64,000 nt of DNA from Tigriopus japonicus. Lineage: Eukaryota > Arthropoda > Copepoda > Harpacticoida > Harpacticidae. The notes under the pieces were generated by a model, which did no database searches, had not been told where the DNA came from, and saw nothing but the letters and a program-made list of their open reading frames with translations. Each line of letters begins with the position of its first letter. The stretch's first letter is position 1. Positions 38,608 to 52,459 of the stretch are shown in pieces. The position numbers were made by a program, and so were the translations under genes. Location: positions 9,140,086-9,204,085 of the forward strand of contig CM021321.1 in NCBI GenBank assembly GCA_010645155.1. The letters are read 5' to 3'.

Positions 38608-41600
38608 TTCGCAAACGATGAATTTAGGAAAAAATTACCAAATACTCCAATTCAGATAAAAACCTACAATATTCGGGTCATGCATATAGTACTCCTTCTC
38701 AACGGTCCTTGTTCTACCAAAACAAAAAACTCAACTGTTTCAAGGTAAATGCAAATGAAATTTAGTGTACATCCTGCTCTCTTGGCATCATCAGATCCCT
38801 ACTGAATGTGTACAGAAAACATGGAGCATGAAAGTGAACGACTGTAAGGGGGTGAATCCATGGTCTGTTATCTATCTGCTTTGCTCGTCTTCATCTCCCT
38901 TTTCTCGTCTATCTATTGACGAGTAAGTACGTGAGTGTGTGCCGTCCAAGTCTCATCCAAAGTAGACCAAGCCAGCACTTGGTTTCCTACTCTGCTACCA
39001 TCACCGCATACATACGTACGTACATCAGCCATCCCTACCAACATCATTTCCTCCTGGTTCCGTTCCCCCTAGAATTGTATATCGTCGTTCGTCCGTCCGT
39101 CCTTCCTTCTTTCTGGTTCGGATTTGTCGTCTTCCCACATCAAGGGGGATTCCGCCCGGCACCGTGTAATGGAAAGTCTCTCTTTTTGACTGTAACTTCT
39201 CTTCCAGAAGAGGGTTAAGACGAGCTGACTGACTTGGTTCAATGTGTTCTTGTTCCTACTCGAAGCACCACTTCCATGGCTTGAAGAGAGCGCGCAAACG
39301 TCTACTTCCTGAGCTGACGAAGACGAAGTCCGGACTCCCCAAGACCTGGCTTGAAATTCACAAAGGATTCCCACTTCTTTCTCAACCATGCCAGGAAACC
39401 CCCCAGTTTCTATGGAACAATATCCTCAAGGCCCCAACCCACGGAGTTCTGCACCCATCCCAACAAATCTTGGTCCACAAACCATTCATTTCTCACCGAT
39501 TCAACATGGAATGTTGTCCATAGAGCCCTTGTATATGGCATAAAAGACGAGATATCGTGGCAAGTCTGGATCCGCGAAAGGCAACTTGCCAAGAGGAGAC
39601 CAGAAAGCGTGTGTGTGAGAGAGATAGAGTGGGCGAGTGTGTGAGTGTGAGTCCGGGCCCGACCAAGTCCTTGCATGCACGACGATTCTGAGATCACCGA
39701 CGAGGACTAGGAGGTGTACGAAGTGGAGGAGGAGGTGGTGCTTGAAGAGCGAGCAGTAGAGCCACAGAGCTACAGATCACATCATAAGCCTTGTGTGTGT
39801 GGAAACGGAGCAAAAATCAACATTGAAAGTGCAAGATGTAACACCTTTACTTTCATTAACAACGATAGTGTTCCAGTGAGTTACCCTCGGCAGGATTTGT
39901 CCCATCCACTTCAAGAGATTATTGTTCCAAAGGTAAGACCCTGAGAGTTTTCCCTCTGTCAGGAGTGCGAGTGACAGGAGCCACCATTTCTACCAAGACA
40001 CCCGGAGGAAGAAAGTGAGCACAAAAAGTGACCATCCGACTACATAGAGGGACTTTTTCCCTTCATGGGGACCTTTCCTCTCATTATGAATGGTGGTTGA
40101 CGGGAGTAGCGTGAACGTCAATGGACCAGAGAATCCAATTTGCGAGCCAGTAATGATCTTGAAGATTGATTTCATCCCCCTTTTGAATGACATCAGAGAA
40201 CCATCACCCCTGCCGAGGATCCTGGGTGGTGAGAATGATGGTCAATGACGGCAACCATTTCATCTGTCATCTGAAATCCTTGAGTGGTCATTCGTTCATT
40301 CTAGAGAGAATCTTAGATCGTAAAGTTTAGAGTGATTTGCGTCAGAGTTTGAGCTCAATTTCGCCTTATCTCGTCGCCCTCCCTTATTTGTTCAAAATGG
40401 AGCAAGCATTTTTCCCTCAAGGATGCAAATCATCCTCATCCATAAATGCATTTTTTAGCGGAATGATGATTCTCCATTCCGTAAATCCAATGTGACAAGG
40501 ATGAGTTGTGTTTTTCGCTCTTCATTTAAATTCCCTTGGCAGCAATGGTAACCGTATGAGGTCGACGATGAGAATTGTATTGGAATCCTCCACATAACAA
40601 GTGCCTTGTGTACAGTGTGTCTCACTTGTAGTTGGAATGTGTCAGGAGGGCACTACATACAGTCTTCTGGCCCCATATGGATGTCATGCAGATCTCTTGG
40701 TGGGGTTCCAAATGCTCTTGTGTCAGTGCGTCAACTTGTTGAAGGCCACGTCAGGCATTTGTGCTACTCATATTTTGATACTCAATATATTTTGCACTTG
40801 CCTAGGGATTAAAGATTTAGGGGCTCGAGATCTCTAGGCCCCCAATGCGTGCGTCGATGTACTTGAGAGTAGCCCCCAATTCCTCATGATTCGTGCACTC
40901 TTGATTGGGGGATTTTGTTAATCCCACAAGAGCAACTTCTCAAGTGCTTTGCTCTTCAAGGCACAGCTTGAGTGGGCGAGTTCTCCACACACCCCGACAA
41001 AATGATGGGGAATACATATATCAAAACAATTTTGCTTAATTGCCATGCCATTCCCTGTGGAGATCTTTCAAGCTCGATCCATTTCACTCGGAGCTCCATT
41101 TTGACCAATGTGGTTGGAGTATCTAGAATGAGCCATGCTTGGTTTGGTCGTTTCAAGTGTTCATTTGTATGTAGTCCATTGATGCCAATTCTACGGGGCA
41201 ATGCCCCATCCACCAAAGACATTTAAAAGGCGCTCCACCAAACTTGTGGCTCCAGAGGTGTAAGAAAGAGAAGTCTCTAGGCCACAAAAGATATTCACTG
41301 ATTGCACTCTCAAACCTGTCTCGGAATTCAATCTCATCTTGCACATTCTGAATTACTAAAGCTGGAGGCTGGACTCCTGACTTGGGTTTGCGAGTATGAT
41401 CGCTTCCACAATGGGTTTTGGCTGTCTTTGCATCTTTAATATCTACCTGAGAGCAGAGATGATGCTCCAAAGGTGGACGGAACTCTCATCTCTCTTTCTC
41501 CCCTCCTTCTTCTCTGAGCAAACACATGAGTGGATGGATATACACTGTACATGTAGTGAGTGCTCTGAAGTCTGTACTGTATGAAGGTATTCTGTACATA

Positions 41601-43670
41601 TACGGTACACACTCACACATATACGTATAAGTACACTCGTACACATGAAACTCATAATGGGGTCTTGGTGGAGCCGACACAAGAGGAACAGCGAGGTGCC
41701 TCGATCTATTGTGAGCTTGCCAAATCGTTCTCTCTCGCACTATTCACTATTCAGTGTGCTCAAATCCATCCACTCTTGCTTCGTACTTGCCGAAAGTTGA
41801 ATGCTTGTTTTGCATTTGGGAGCTTTTCAGTCCATGATGAAGATTACTAATCGTGACTTGGACTAAGCAACCTTCAATCAAGTAATCAACCTGAGCTCTT
41901 GGGGACCATGTGAATTTGGTAGTCATGAAAGTCAAGTTTGGAATTAACCAGATGCATGAAGAATTCCTGGGCGCCAATTATTCCGTTGTTCCTTTTGCAT
42001 TTCCTGAGTATACAAAAGCTCAAAGCGAATGCAACGCGGTATCTACGGTACTATTTACCAAGCCATCCCTGCAATTCAGGGTGTTCAGCAAACATGCTCC
42101 ATAAGGCATTCCTGAGCATCATGAACCTCATTCTTGCGACTTCAACAGTTTCTGTTACTCTGTTAACTCCGACAAGAAAATGATGCTTTGACGGCTAATT
42201 GAAGCATTCGTGTTTCGCCACGAGCAAACACGCGTGAAGAAACGGCTGCCGACGTTACCGACAACGACCATGAGGAGCACTCTCGTTGTTTGAATGATGT
42301 GACCACAGGTGAAATTGGGGTGTCTTCAGGGCTGGACACGAGACTCTCATTAATGCCCGACTTCATTTTGAATTTCATGTTAGCCCTCTTTCAAAAAGGC
42401 ATCTGGAAGAGCGACCTCAGCCAGTACTTGGCATTAGGCTAAGACAAAAATTTGATTCGTAGGATGAACTGACGCATGTTTACCCAAGATAACTTACTGG
42501 GCTCTGCAATTGGTCAACGTTTGCGTGACAATCATGTTTCGTGAGTACTTGTGTCTACAGTTTGGACAGTTAAACCAACACTCTCTGACCTCCATGTTAA
42601 ACCCGACGTCATGCCATGCCACGAAAATTTGGTTAGGTACTAGACATTGCTTGGGATTGGAATTCGACGAAATCTTGTCAATCTTGAATGTGCTGACATG
42701 CCAAGTCCGAGCCGGTCTAAAGGATGCTTATCAGATCCCTAATGAGTTGAACCCAAGCAAATTTTTATGAGAAAATCATGCAACTTGAGAGTGAACTCGG
42801 TTCTTGGTCCAGAAAAAAACACTCTCTTGAGTAAAAAACAAGAGCTTCAATCGAGCTAATGATTGTGGCGTTCTTTTATGTTTGGTGATTGTATACCTGG
42901 GGTAATTGTAGGGCTTCTGGGCTTAATGGATTCCGAGCGATGGTTTGTCAACTCACTTTGTTCATGTCAAATCTAAGTTAGCGCTATTACAAATAGCCAT
43001 CTTTTCAGGTGAGAATAAGAAGCAAAAGGAAGGAAATGGGTATATCAAAAAGTACAGGTTTTGATCGTGGTAAGGTCTTGGCCTGATTAGGGGCTCATCA
43101 AATATTCTGTAGTTGAGAGTAAAAGTTTTGATGGTGCATGTGGAACTTTCCCTGTTCCACTTGGAACATGGAACAACCAACTCTCGGAACCTCTCTTGTT
43201 CCATGGCTTGATATGATGGATCGATAGGTCGTCGGTTCCATTGCCGCAGGGTTATCGGAGTACAAAGACCCCCTTTCGTTTAATGTGTCTTTCAAGATCT
43301 TTTTTGATGGCAACTCTTGTTGTGCACTTAAATACGACTTGGCATGGGGTTGAGGGGATAAAGCTTTCGGTTGGTTGAACTGGCTGTAAGCAAGACCACA
43401 CAACCAGGCGAGCTTTGAAAGGCAGAGATTCACAAGTCATGATATGCTGGAATCATTTCAACTAACAAGTTTCAATCCACGAAGAAGCCCAGTAGTGGTT
43501 TGGATTAGAGCGCTATAATAAAAGAGTACGCGCATGTGCCATTTTGGTCCCAAGACGTCGGTTCCATTGTACTGTGGTTCTTGGGTTCGACCTGTTTGAG
43601 GCAACTTTACCTATGCACTATTTACTACCAAATTGACGCTCATGATCTCAGCTTACCTTTGAAAGCTTAA
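38608..43670. other. Gene-poor region with low-complexity, possible 5' exon at about 39660-39936
   Basis: There is a GT/GA-rich stretch (39608-39655). Downstream, 39675 begins a short frame MHDDSEITDED followed by a stop. A consensus donor, TTCCAAAG|GTAAGACC, lies at 39936. Together these could be a non-coding first exon of a plus-strand gene, but no acceptor or downstream coding exon is identifiable. Short tandem GTAC/TACA runs occur at 41530-41650. Confidence 0.25.
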
Positions 43671-44127
43671 NNNNNNNNNNNNNNNNNNNNNNNNNNNNNN
43701 NNNNNNNNNNNNNNNNNNNNNNNNNNNNNNNNNNNNNNNNNNNNNNNNNNNNNNNNNNNNNNNNNNNNNNNNNNNNNNNNNNNNNNNNNNNNNNNNNNNN
43801 NNNNNNNNNNNNNNNNNNNNNNNNNNNNNNNNNNNNNNNNNNNNNNNNNNNNNNNNNNNNNNNNNNNNNNNNNNNNNNNNNNNNNNNNNNNNNNNNNNNN
43901 NNNNNNNNNNNNNNNNNNNNNNNNNNNNNNNNNNNNNNNNNNNNNNNNNNNNNNNNNNNNNNNNNNNNNNNNNNNNNNNNNNNNNNNNNNNNNNNNNNNN
44001 NNNNNNNNNNNNNNNNNNNNNNNNNNNNNNNNNNNNNNNNNNNNNNNNNNNNNNNNNNNNNNNNNNNNNNNNNNNNNNNNNNNNNNNNNNNNNNNNNNNN
44101 NNNNNNNNNNNNNNNNNNNNNNNNNNN
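43671..44127. other. Assembly gap (457 N)
   Basis: A run of N. Two long minus-strand frames spanning it are artefacts of the N run. Confidence 0.99.
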
Positions 44128-47100
44128 CTTCTCGTGATTTTGATCCATGTGATGTTGGAGAATTCGACAGTTGAAGCCTTTTTTGGTTTAAAACAAGAAA
44201 ATCCAGGAATCAACGTTTTATGGAGAATATCATTTCAAAGAACTCGATTTGTTGGAAGTCATTGAGGAGAACAATTCTTCAAGCTTCAGAATGAATCTGA
44301 AGTCAAATTTACTACGACGTAGAATAATCAAAGGATATCTCAAAAGAAAGTATGAGAGGCTTGAGTGTCTTTGTTCCACTTAAGTGGGCAATTTGTAGAA
44401 TTTTGGGACCTGTTTTGTCGTAGAATTACTGTTATATCATTTGCAAACGGGAATGAACGTCCGAGTCTGGCTTTTAGAGCAAAAATATAGAATTTTGCAG
44501 ATCGAGAACTATGGGAGGTATTTTGAGGGGAACAATAATTGTGCCTATAAATAAGTGCAAGGCAATTATTTCGTGGACGGCGTTTTTTGTCGTCCTTCTA
44601 AGCCCACTCTCCTACATTACTAGTGGTTGATTATCACACTAAATAACCCCACTAATCTCGACATAGCAATACAAAAGAGTAGGTAGATAGATGCTTAGGT
44701 TTTTGTGTCGTTGACTGGGATAAAGATATCAAACGGGGACAGACTTTTTCTCCTTTTTTTCTCACTCAGATGGATCGTCTCGAACATTGAAGGGTGAGCA
44801 AGAACTGGAAATTGTTAGAAACCCGTTTCTCTCTGTCTCATTCACTCGTTTCGTCTCTGACACGTTAGTCATTAATGAATGAACAAAAGGCAAGAATTCC
44901 CTCTCAGAAGTATTTTGCTGGCAATGCGGTGACAATATCGATTATAGCCACCATTAAATTGGTCTCTCACCCCAAGCCTTCAAACCACACACAATCTCGT
45001 TGGCAAAACAAGAGACGAGAGGTTTCGGGGTTATTATGGCGTATCATTTCAATTACCTTCCACTACCAAAGTGCACCATAAATGGTCCTCCCTTCTATCA
45101 GATAACACCTCATCCTATGGCCACCTTATACACACCACGCAATAGATATACTGTAGTACTGTACTACAGTCAGTCAGCCACTCACTCACTCAGTCTAGAG
45201 GTGAGTGCCTTCATCCATCCATCCGTCGCAATGCTAAAGAGACCTTTAAAGATCGGCTACGCCATCAACTAACCACCAGATGCTTTTATTTCGATCCAGA
45301 ACTGGTGTGGTAGAGATTGGTATTGGCAAACCTGTTTGTTCATGGTCCTCTTGCCGTTTTTGCAACAACAGGTTGGTTGTCTGGAGGCGAATTTTAAGAG
45401 TCATCAAGCCATACCAAATCAATGTTGCGTCCACAGACATGTCTACTATCTAGATGAAGCTTATGTTCTCTCGAGAAATATAAGCCAGGCTTCTTGATCA
45501 GCGATTAGAGGGAATGGGATTTTTTCCATCTTGAGGTCCCTGAATCATTTAAGCTCTGGAACTACGTAACTGTGCATAGAATGATGGCTCTTTTTATTTG
45601 CAGCGTTAACTTGAGACTTTGTCATATTTCAAAGGGCGATGAATCACCCGTAATTGAATTTTAGGTGCGATTTAATGGCGTACTTGGATTCACGTCACCA
45701 GTCTCCGATAGTGAAATATGGTTGGCGTCCCATGGTTTAGCCAACAACCACTTTTCCCATCCATGAGAACTTCATTCAGGTTAGCTCAGTGGTAGAAAAA
45801 CTCGGACAAAAGATCCCTTGACAATGAGGACAACCCCGTGTAATCAGGTGACATTTGGGTGCCCAAAAGCATTGAAGTTTAGCTAGTGCTCTTTGAGAGT
45901 GATGTAATCCGAGGCTTAAATCTCAGTCACATCATGGATTGGGAAACGCCTCGCTTTCGCTTCGTTTCGAATGTAAATCTGGACCAGACCCTTGCTTTTG
46001 AATACATCATTGTCACTGTAACACATGAATGTATGGGAGAATATGTACAGTATCTGCATGTATACAAAGAAGTAAATCAAATACACTGGTAATTATATAT
46101 GGTCCCACCGAAGAAGTTGATGACCAAATGAAGCTTTAGACCTTCTGGACTTCGTCTAAGAGAATCTATAAGGAAATGACGCCTCGAGGCACGATCGTAC
46201 ATAACTTGCCTTAGGCCATGGAATGAGTTTTAATCAACCACCCGGAGTACAATAAATAATAGATGAACTCTGTTTGGACGCCTGTTGTGATGAGCGTGCA
46301 TATTTTTCAAAAAGGTGTTGGAATTGGAATCCACTTCGTTTTCATACAGATGTGAGTCTTAATAACTCGCAGTCTTCCTTTCAAATACGTCAACAGGAAC
46401 CATGGAGCCAAAACATTGAAGAACCCTTGTCAAAAAGTAACAAGTAAGAAATATGCACATATTTTAAATTTACTGTAGGTCATGTTTACGACCTCATTCT
46501 CCAATCAAATGGCTCCTCATTCCTGATGAGGATAAAAGGATAGAATTGACCTAAAAGTCGGGCAAACCCAAACATCTTGGGCTCTTTATTCTATGGTCAA
46601 TCGAGCATTCGAAGCCGGAGAAGAAGACCTGGTTCGAAGCTTCCCTCCCTCCACACATACTCACATATATTTACGAAGTATGCAACAATGAGACCTGAGG
46701 CAAACAAGGGCAATTGCTCTACCTTGGAGAAGAACGATGAGGAATTTCACCTATGACAACGACAAAGGAGGCGAAATCGTGAACAAGCTAGATTTCAAAT
46801 CGCTCTTCTTCTTGGCGTTCTCGACTAGTCGAGGTCCCATTAAAATTTGTCTCTGGAATTCCTAATAGTGGTCATTGCATTTCTCAAATGTCTAAATGGA
46901 AGTCGACGACAGCATTCCAAAATTGTAGCCCGTCATCAGCTCAATGTGAAAAATTCAAAAAGGTCAACCAGATTAACCAGATTTTCCGTGAAAACAGATG
47001 TTACTTTTACAAGTGTTTGTCTGTTAGATTTACCTCGATTTAATTAATCATAAGCCTCAAAACAAAACCGTTAGTCATCGGTTGTTTGATCAGGATGTGG

Positions 47101-48995
47101 TGTGGGAACTGATTCACAACGTGTTCAGTTTGAAATGGATTTCCCATCACCTTTTTCTGTCGCCTATTCGAATATATCAGTTCATTCAAAAGCCCTTCAA
47201 CGCAGAAAAGGAGTACAAAAAGTAGCCCTGAATTTAAGTGGACCTGCTTTGAGCGAGACTTTAGGACATTAATCTTTGGAAAATCCAGTCCAATCTTCAT
47301 ACCCCGAGCCTTCAATTGCCACACGATTTGGGTCCTAATTAAAATTTGTTGGATGTTCGTTCCTCGTAATAATGACCCTCCTTTTCTTTTTTTCGCCACA
47401 CAGCCATTATTGCAGAGTATGCTTTTTGGCTCTCATCCCGAAAATGCAACAGCCCGTTCGTGCTTCTAAAATTACTTTTCCAGCCAAAATAGAGAGGAGA
47501 GATTTTTTTTGACTCAAGCTCGAAGCGAAAAGACGGATCAAGTTCCCGATTTTGTAAACTGAGAGAGACTTTTTTCTTTAAAACACTTGCACATTTATGG
47601 ATGTAGGTAGAGATCATGTGGAGGGTGGGTGGCTAAAAGACTACAGAAGCTTGATGACGACGACGATGATGATGATGATGATGGCTTGAAGGATTTTTCT
47701 CAAACATGACATTTGTCCATCAAGTTGGCTGGAAAAAGAAGTTAGATTGTTCGTTGATGGAACTGATTACGTGCACTGGTAGGCTTGGATGAAACACCTT
47801 CAGACTCACTTTTCGTATTTCCATCAAGACAACAGCTGCTTCAAGTCTGCCGAGTCTTCTCAAAACCATATTGTGAATCGAGTGTGCAGTGGCGTAAAGT
47901 CTGGGAAAATGTCTGTAACTTGGTTTTCCAACAACATTCGGTCGTGCACATAGTACGAATCGGGTCTAGCACCAACCGAAACGTATTTCAGCCGTGTCTT
48001 CTTTCGTTCAACCAGATATCAACCATCATTAACCTCAACCAAGTAGTGATTGGTCGACTTTGAGAGTTTCAGGTTCGCTCGGAGCAGCAAAATTAGGGAT
48101 ACAGTTGAATACATCGACTCAACGTTTGCCTTGTATTGTCATTGTGTGTGGTGTAGTTTTGAAACATAAAATAATTAGGAGGTAGGCGGGCGTGAAACCG
48201 CAAAAACGCAAAATTCGTGTCATGTCGTCGAACACGAATCGCTTCGAGGAATCATCTCGCTCACAAGTCGACTCATTACACCTACTACAGTACTGGATAG
48301 AAGACATGGAAAGCCAAAGGCACGGTAAATCGTTGCTTTGAAGTCGTGAGTACCAAGCTTCGACAACAAAGAGCAGAGCCCGCTTAATTTTGGTGTGAAT
48401 CCTGGCTCAACCAACCCTGATAATCCAAGGTACCTAGTTTCTTCCTGTTGTCTCACCTGTGGCAGACCCCGAGTCTCGAGTTTTAATATGGAATTGCCTC
48501 CAGTTCTCACTTGGACTGGATGGTATGGAGAAAAATAAATAAACATTCCAGAAAGCAATGCAAAGAGACGCTATCACTGTGGGAACTACAAAAAAAATGC
48601 TGAGGAAGTCGCTCTGATGGAAATTCTTAGAGGTCACTACAATATCGATAATATCCATGAGGGAATGAAGAATGCTCGGTCACACCCTTGGTGACGATGT
48701 CATAATGATTTTGTATTCGGCAGAGCTTGTTGAAACATGTATGTATAAAAACGAGCTAATTCATCGAGCTCACTTTTGTATCTGTGTGTGGAATCCGAGT
48801 TTTTGTCACACTTGAGAGACCTGGTCTACTACAAGTGGGAGTTCTCCACACCGAGTCAAGTACCCCCTCGGGTGAAAGACAAATACAAACATGAGAATAG
48901 TCCATGTGTGTGATCCAGCACCCTTGTTGACAATTGTCTCCTCTGCCCTGTGAGCTTGCAAAAAAGTCCAGGAATGCAACAAGACTGTATGGCCA
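44128..48995. other. Intergenic, no supported gene
   Basis: It contains a tRNA-head-like string GGTTAGCTCAGTGGTAGA at about 45780 without a T-arm, and a GAC/GAT trinucleotide microsatellite at about 47652-47683. The short ORFs show no family signature. Confidence 0.4.
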
Positions 48996-50030
48996 TCAAG
49001 ATGGCTCTGAGTATAGATTAGGGTTCACCCACACTTCAGCGATGCGAAAAAGATCGTCCACTCCGTTGGCATTTTCAAAGGATTTCAACACGGGGTTGAC
49101 AAAAAGCGGCAACGCTGAAGGAACACTTTCGGCCTCGATGAGCTTATCATTAGGGGCATCGTAGATCAAACTGGCCACCACGGTCTCCGTGGCAGAATCG
49201 GAGAAGTGCAAATCATCGTCGAAACTGTCCCGAAGGCCGTTGGCATGACTGGACCCGCCAATCTTGCCGACAGCATCCGCCCATTTGAACTGAACATTGT
49301 GTTTTCGTTTGGATTTGTGCGAGCGCTTCCGGACGGGTTTAGGGGATTTGGCACTAGATATGAAAGGTCCATGAGGAGATTTACTCCGGGATCTTTTGAC
49401 ACTTTTCTCCACCTTGAGCAGGTCATGATGGACCTTGAGACGAATGTCCTGAAGGTGTTCCTTCTTCAACTTCGCTTTGCCCGCCAAAACCAACTCTCGT
49501 TCAAGGTTGGCTTCAACATTAGCTCGTTGTCGCATTCGCTCACGTTGTTCCTCCTCGTGGCGTTTGATCTCTCCCGACCGACTTTTCTTGATTTCGGATC
49601 GTGTTATAAGCGCCGATTTTGTTACGTTCCCGTAAAGCTCGTCGTTGGATCCAAAATCGTTATTGGCACTGGAGAGTCCACTATCTCGCAATGACGAATC
49701 TTCAGTTTCGGTGGGATGGGAGGAGGACGAGCCTTTCACTGGCTCAGACCGAGCTTCGAGCCTCATCTTGGACACAAATGAGGACATCCAATCGTCCACC
49801 TTGTCCTTGATCTTTTCTTTTCTGGCCGTTTCATCAGCTTTGAGGTCAGCTTCTCTGACCAAGCACAAGATCTTCCACCGCCGTTGCACCACATCGGGAT
49901 TAGTTTTCACGGTAGTACTTGGAGTGACGTAGGTCGGATTGACCTTATGTGTGTCCAAGATGTTCTTGAGTCGATCTATGCCCTTCTTGTTGTTCGTTAA
50001 CTCTTCCGATTCGAGAAGATTGTCAACCAT
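48996..50030 (-). CDS. Unrecognised basic, Ser-rich protein (344 aa)
   Basis: The ATG at 50030 follows an in-frame TGA nearby, and the stop is at 48996-48998, giving one uninterrupted exon. The N-terminal region is helical (VVQRRWKILCLVREADLKAD, DDWMSSFVSKMRLE). A middle Ser/Thr-rich segment follows (residues about 105-140). Then comes a strongly charged helix (EEQRERMRQRANVEANLERE) and a basic, Arg/Ser and Lys-rich patch that could be a nuclear localisation signal (VKRSRSKSPHG, RKRSHKSKRKH). The C-terminus is acidic then hydrophobic (ASLIYDAPNDKLIEAESVP, DDLFRIAEVWVNPN). No family is recognised. A long antisense frame (49206-49694) is treated as a shadow. It is divergently arranged with the Polycomb gene 2.4 kb away. 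Confidence 0.75.
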   Translation of the reverse strand: MVDNLLESEELTNNKKGIDRLKNILDTHKVNPTYVTPSTTVKTNPDVVQRRWKILCLVREADLKADETARKEKIKDKVDDWMSSFVSKMRLEARSEPVKGSSSSHPTETEDSSLRDSGLSSANNDFGSNDELYGNVTKSALITRSEIKKSRSGEIKRHEEEQRERMRQRANVEANLERELVLAGKAKLKKEHLQDIRLKVHHDLLKVEKSVKRSRSKSPHGPFISSAKSPKPVRKRSHKSKRKHNVQFKWADAVGKIGGSSHANGLRDSFDDDLHFSDSATETVVASLIYDAPNDKLIEAESVPSALPLFVNPVLKSFENANGVDDLFRIAEVWVNPNLYSEPS

Positions 50031-52453
50031 ATCGGTCCCACGTCAAACATCGCGAACAGCTCAGATTTATTTTCACGCACGACTTGCCACACGACCCCTT
50101 CTATCAATGTAAGGGGAATATTATTTTCCACTTTTACCAATATGTGAGGAGCTCTTCTTCCAGCCTAGAACTTCCTTGCCACAATTAATTGCCCTCTTGT
50201 TAACTCGATATCTCGAGAAGACGTAGAAAGAGAAGAGAAGGCCAAAGCTCTTTCCATGGCGGCCTTTGACTCTGTCTCCGTTCGGCTTCGTTCGCGACTT
50301 TTGTCTCGCTTTTGTGTCGACGTTTCTCGCCGTCATTCTCATTCAAACTGAGATCTTCCGTCCCAATCACGGTCCCATGTTCCAATTCCAAAAAGCGAGG
50401 AGAACATGAAGGAGGAAGGCCCGCTTTTACGAAGCCAGCCTTCCTCGCAGGGTGAGAGTCTCGTAAAAAGATTTATGACCGCGTTCAATAAGCCTTTCAC
50501 CAAGGTTACTTTTCAAACTTGCAACTTTACTTTAACAAGTCCGTCAGAAATTAAATGGATCATCTTACTCACATGTCCATTTAAAACATGTATAAATTCA
50601 TGCTTTGTTCCAAATTTCGCTGAAATGCAATTTTTTAAGCCCCTGGCCAACTTTAGGGGCAGAGGCTAAAGGACGGATCAAAAGGAAATCTTCACAGTAT
50701 GACCTGATAGTAGCAGCCATTGCTTGCCCCTATGAAAGACCAGGGCAAACTTCTTTAACGAGGGATGGTCTATTGTTCCCCGTTTTCGATCAAGAATGAC
50801 TGGGAATATTCATGATTGTTTTCCCTCTCACAACTTTCCCAAAACAAAAACTTTTTAAAGAGCCTCCCCAGGCCTATAAACGCTCTTTAGATTCATCAAA
50901 ATATCCCCACATGAACGAATGAAAGAGGTGGACTGAATCAACCGCTTCAGTACTTTGGGAAATTGCTCTCCAAAAACATGTTCCTCCACCCCGGTTTCAA
51001 GGTTGGCAACTACAAATGATGAACTGTCACGAGAAATTGTGAATAAGTCAGCCGAAGCCTTTTCCTTGAACAAAAGTACTCGAGGAGTTTTCTCTCGAAT
51101 CCCAATAAATATGTATCAAATCGTAGTGACGAACCCCAAGTTGATACTTTCCCGTCTTTCATGCATTAAAATACTACTGGAAAGCTCTTAAGTGGTTCTT
51201 ATTTAGTACAGCTTGTATTTCAAAGTGAAAACTTTTCACGCTCAGAGGGCTTTTTTGCTACTTGCGAATGTATTTATCCAGTCACTAAAACTGTTGTCGG
51301 CTCGGCTAAAATTGCCGTCATTTCAGTCTCGAAAACGAGCCAAAACCTTGCCATATGCCATATTTGAATGCAGAGTTGTAGTGCGTAATTGAGAAATTTG
51401 AGACATTGCTGCATCATCAACAAAAAAATGCTCCGATGAAAGAGCAATTTAGCGCAAAAGATAAATCATGACATGAATGTTACACATTAAAGATTCCGGA
51501 AAAGCAAGGCGAGTATGATCAAATCTGGTTCCTAGAGAACGAGTTATGTTGCACTGGTCTAAAAGTGGAAACATTATGCACACTCGTTACAGTGTTGGCG
51601 AAATGATTAACAACTTAGGAACGCTCTCGTTCTTGTTTCACCAATCGTAAGCAACCAAATATTGAGGTTTTTCTACAGAATCATGGCATGCCGAGAGAAA
51701 CCTATCAATATGACCTTGTTGTTGTCAAATACGTGTTTTATGACAAACTTGTCACTAAGAATCAATGTTGTTGTCCACGAAAAAGAGCCTTTTGAGGCCA
51801 TGACATGAACTTAACACTTGCCGTGATCCCAGGAAATGGATTCATCAATTTTCTTTTCCGCACAAAGGGGTTCTTTGACAAACTCTCAAATCGCCTGGGT
51901 CGTTCGACAAAGCACGTGAGCGAAAAATATGATGAACAAACTTCAAAGAGCTCTCCTCGACATTGAAATGGAGATCGAATATCAACGTCGATTGACGTCC
52001 ACACTTGTTCTCAGCCAAAATGCGGATCGAGTGTCTTTTGTGTCAAAGAGTTGCAAAAACGAGCGAGCTCACTGCTTCGTATGAAACATGTTCATTCGAC
52101 ACCGATTCGATTTGATTGGTAGAGCGTTTCGCTTCGAGACTGCAGATTGTCGATTTTCGGTTCATGGGAAGCAACAGGCCAGAATTAATGAAGTTCCCGT
52201 CACGGAAGCGATTCCTTTTTGAAGGAGTGCCTGTGAGCATAATGAATTTATGAATCCTAAATATGGTGGCGTGACAGTTTTGCCAGACTTAATGGACACC
52301 TTCCCTTTATTGCATTGGAAGAATATCGTGATTCCGCCATTGTGTGCTTCAGCGAACACAGTACCTTTCGCTTGGGTTGTTTTATAAAAGTTTATCTCAC
52401 TTGCAATAAAATGTCTTTGTGCTTGTTTCAAAATGCGATTTTCTTTTCTTCAG
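50031..52453. other. Divergent intergenic region, 5' UTR and promoter territory
   Basis: It separates the minus-strand gene at 48996-50030 from the plus-strand Polycomb gene. The stretch 50200-50400 is less AT-rich and open on the minus strand, compatible with 5' UTR. The 5' non-coding exon of the Polycomb gene must lie here because 52454 follows a splice acceptor, but I cannot locate its donor. Confidence 0.4.
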
Positions 52454-52459
52454 ATTAAA

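Noticed and set aside
42163..42378. Possible minus-strand exon (71 aa)
   Set aside because: Ser/Thr-rich frame without convincing splice pair or homologous motif.
43648..44213. Long minus-strand frames of 166-186 aa
   Set aside because: They consist almost entirely of the N gap.
45778..45850. tRNA-like string GGTTAGCTCAGTGGTAGA
   Set aside because: The D-arm/A-box resembles a tRNA, but no T-arm, B box or acceptor pairing follows. At most a decayed tRNA or SINE head.
49206..49694. 162-aa plus-strand ORF
   Set aside because: Antisense shadow of the 344-aa minus-strand gene.
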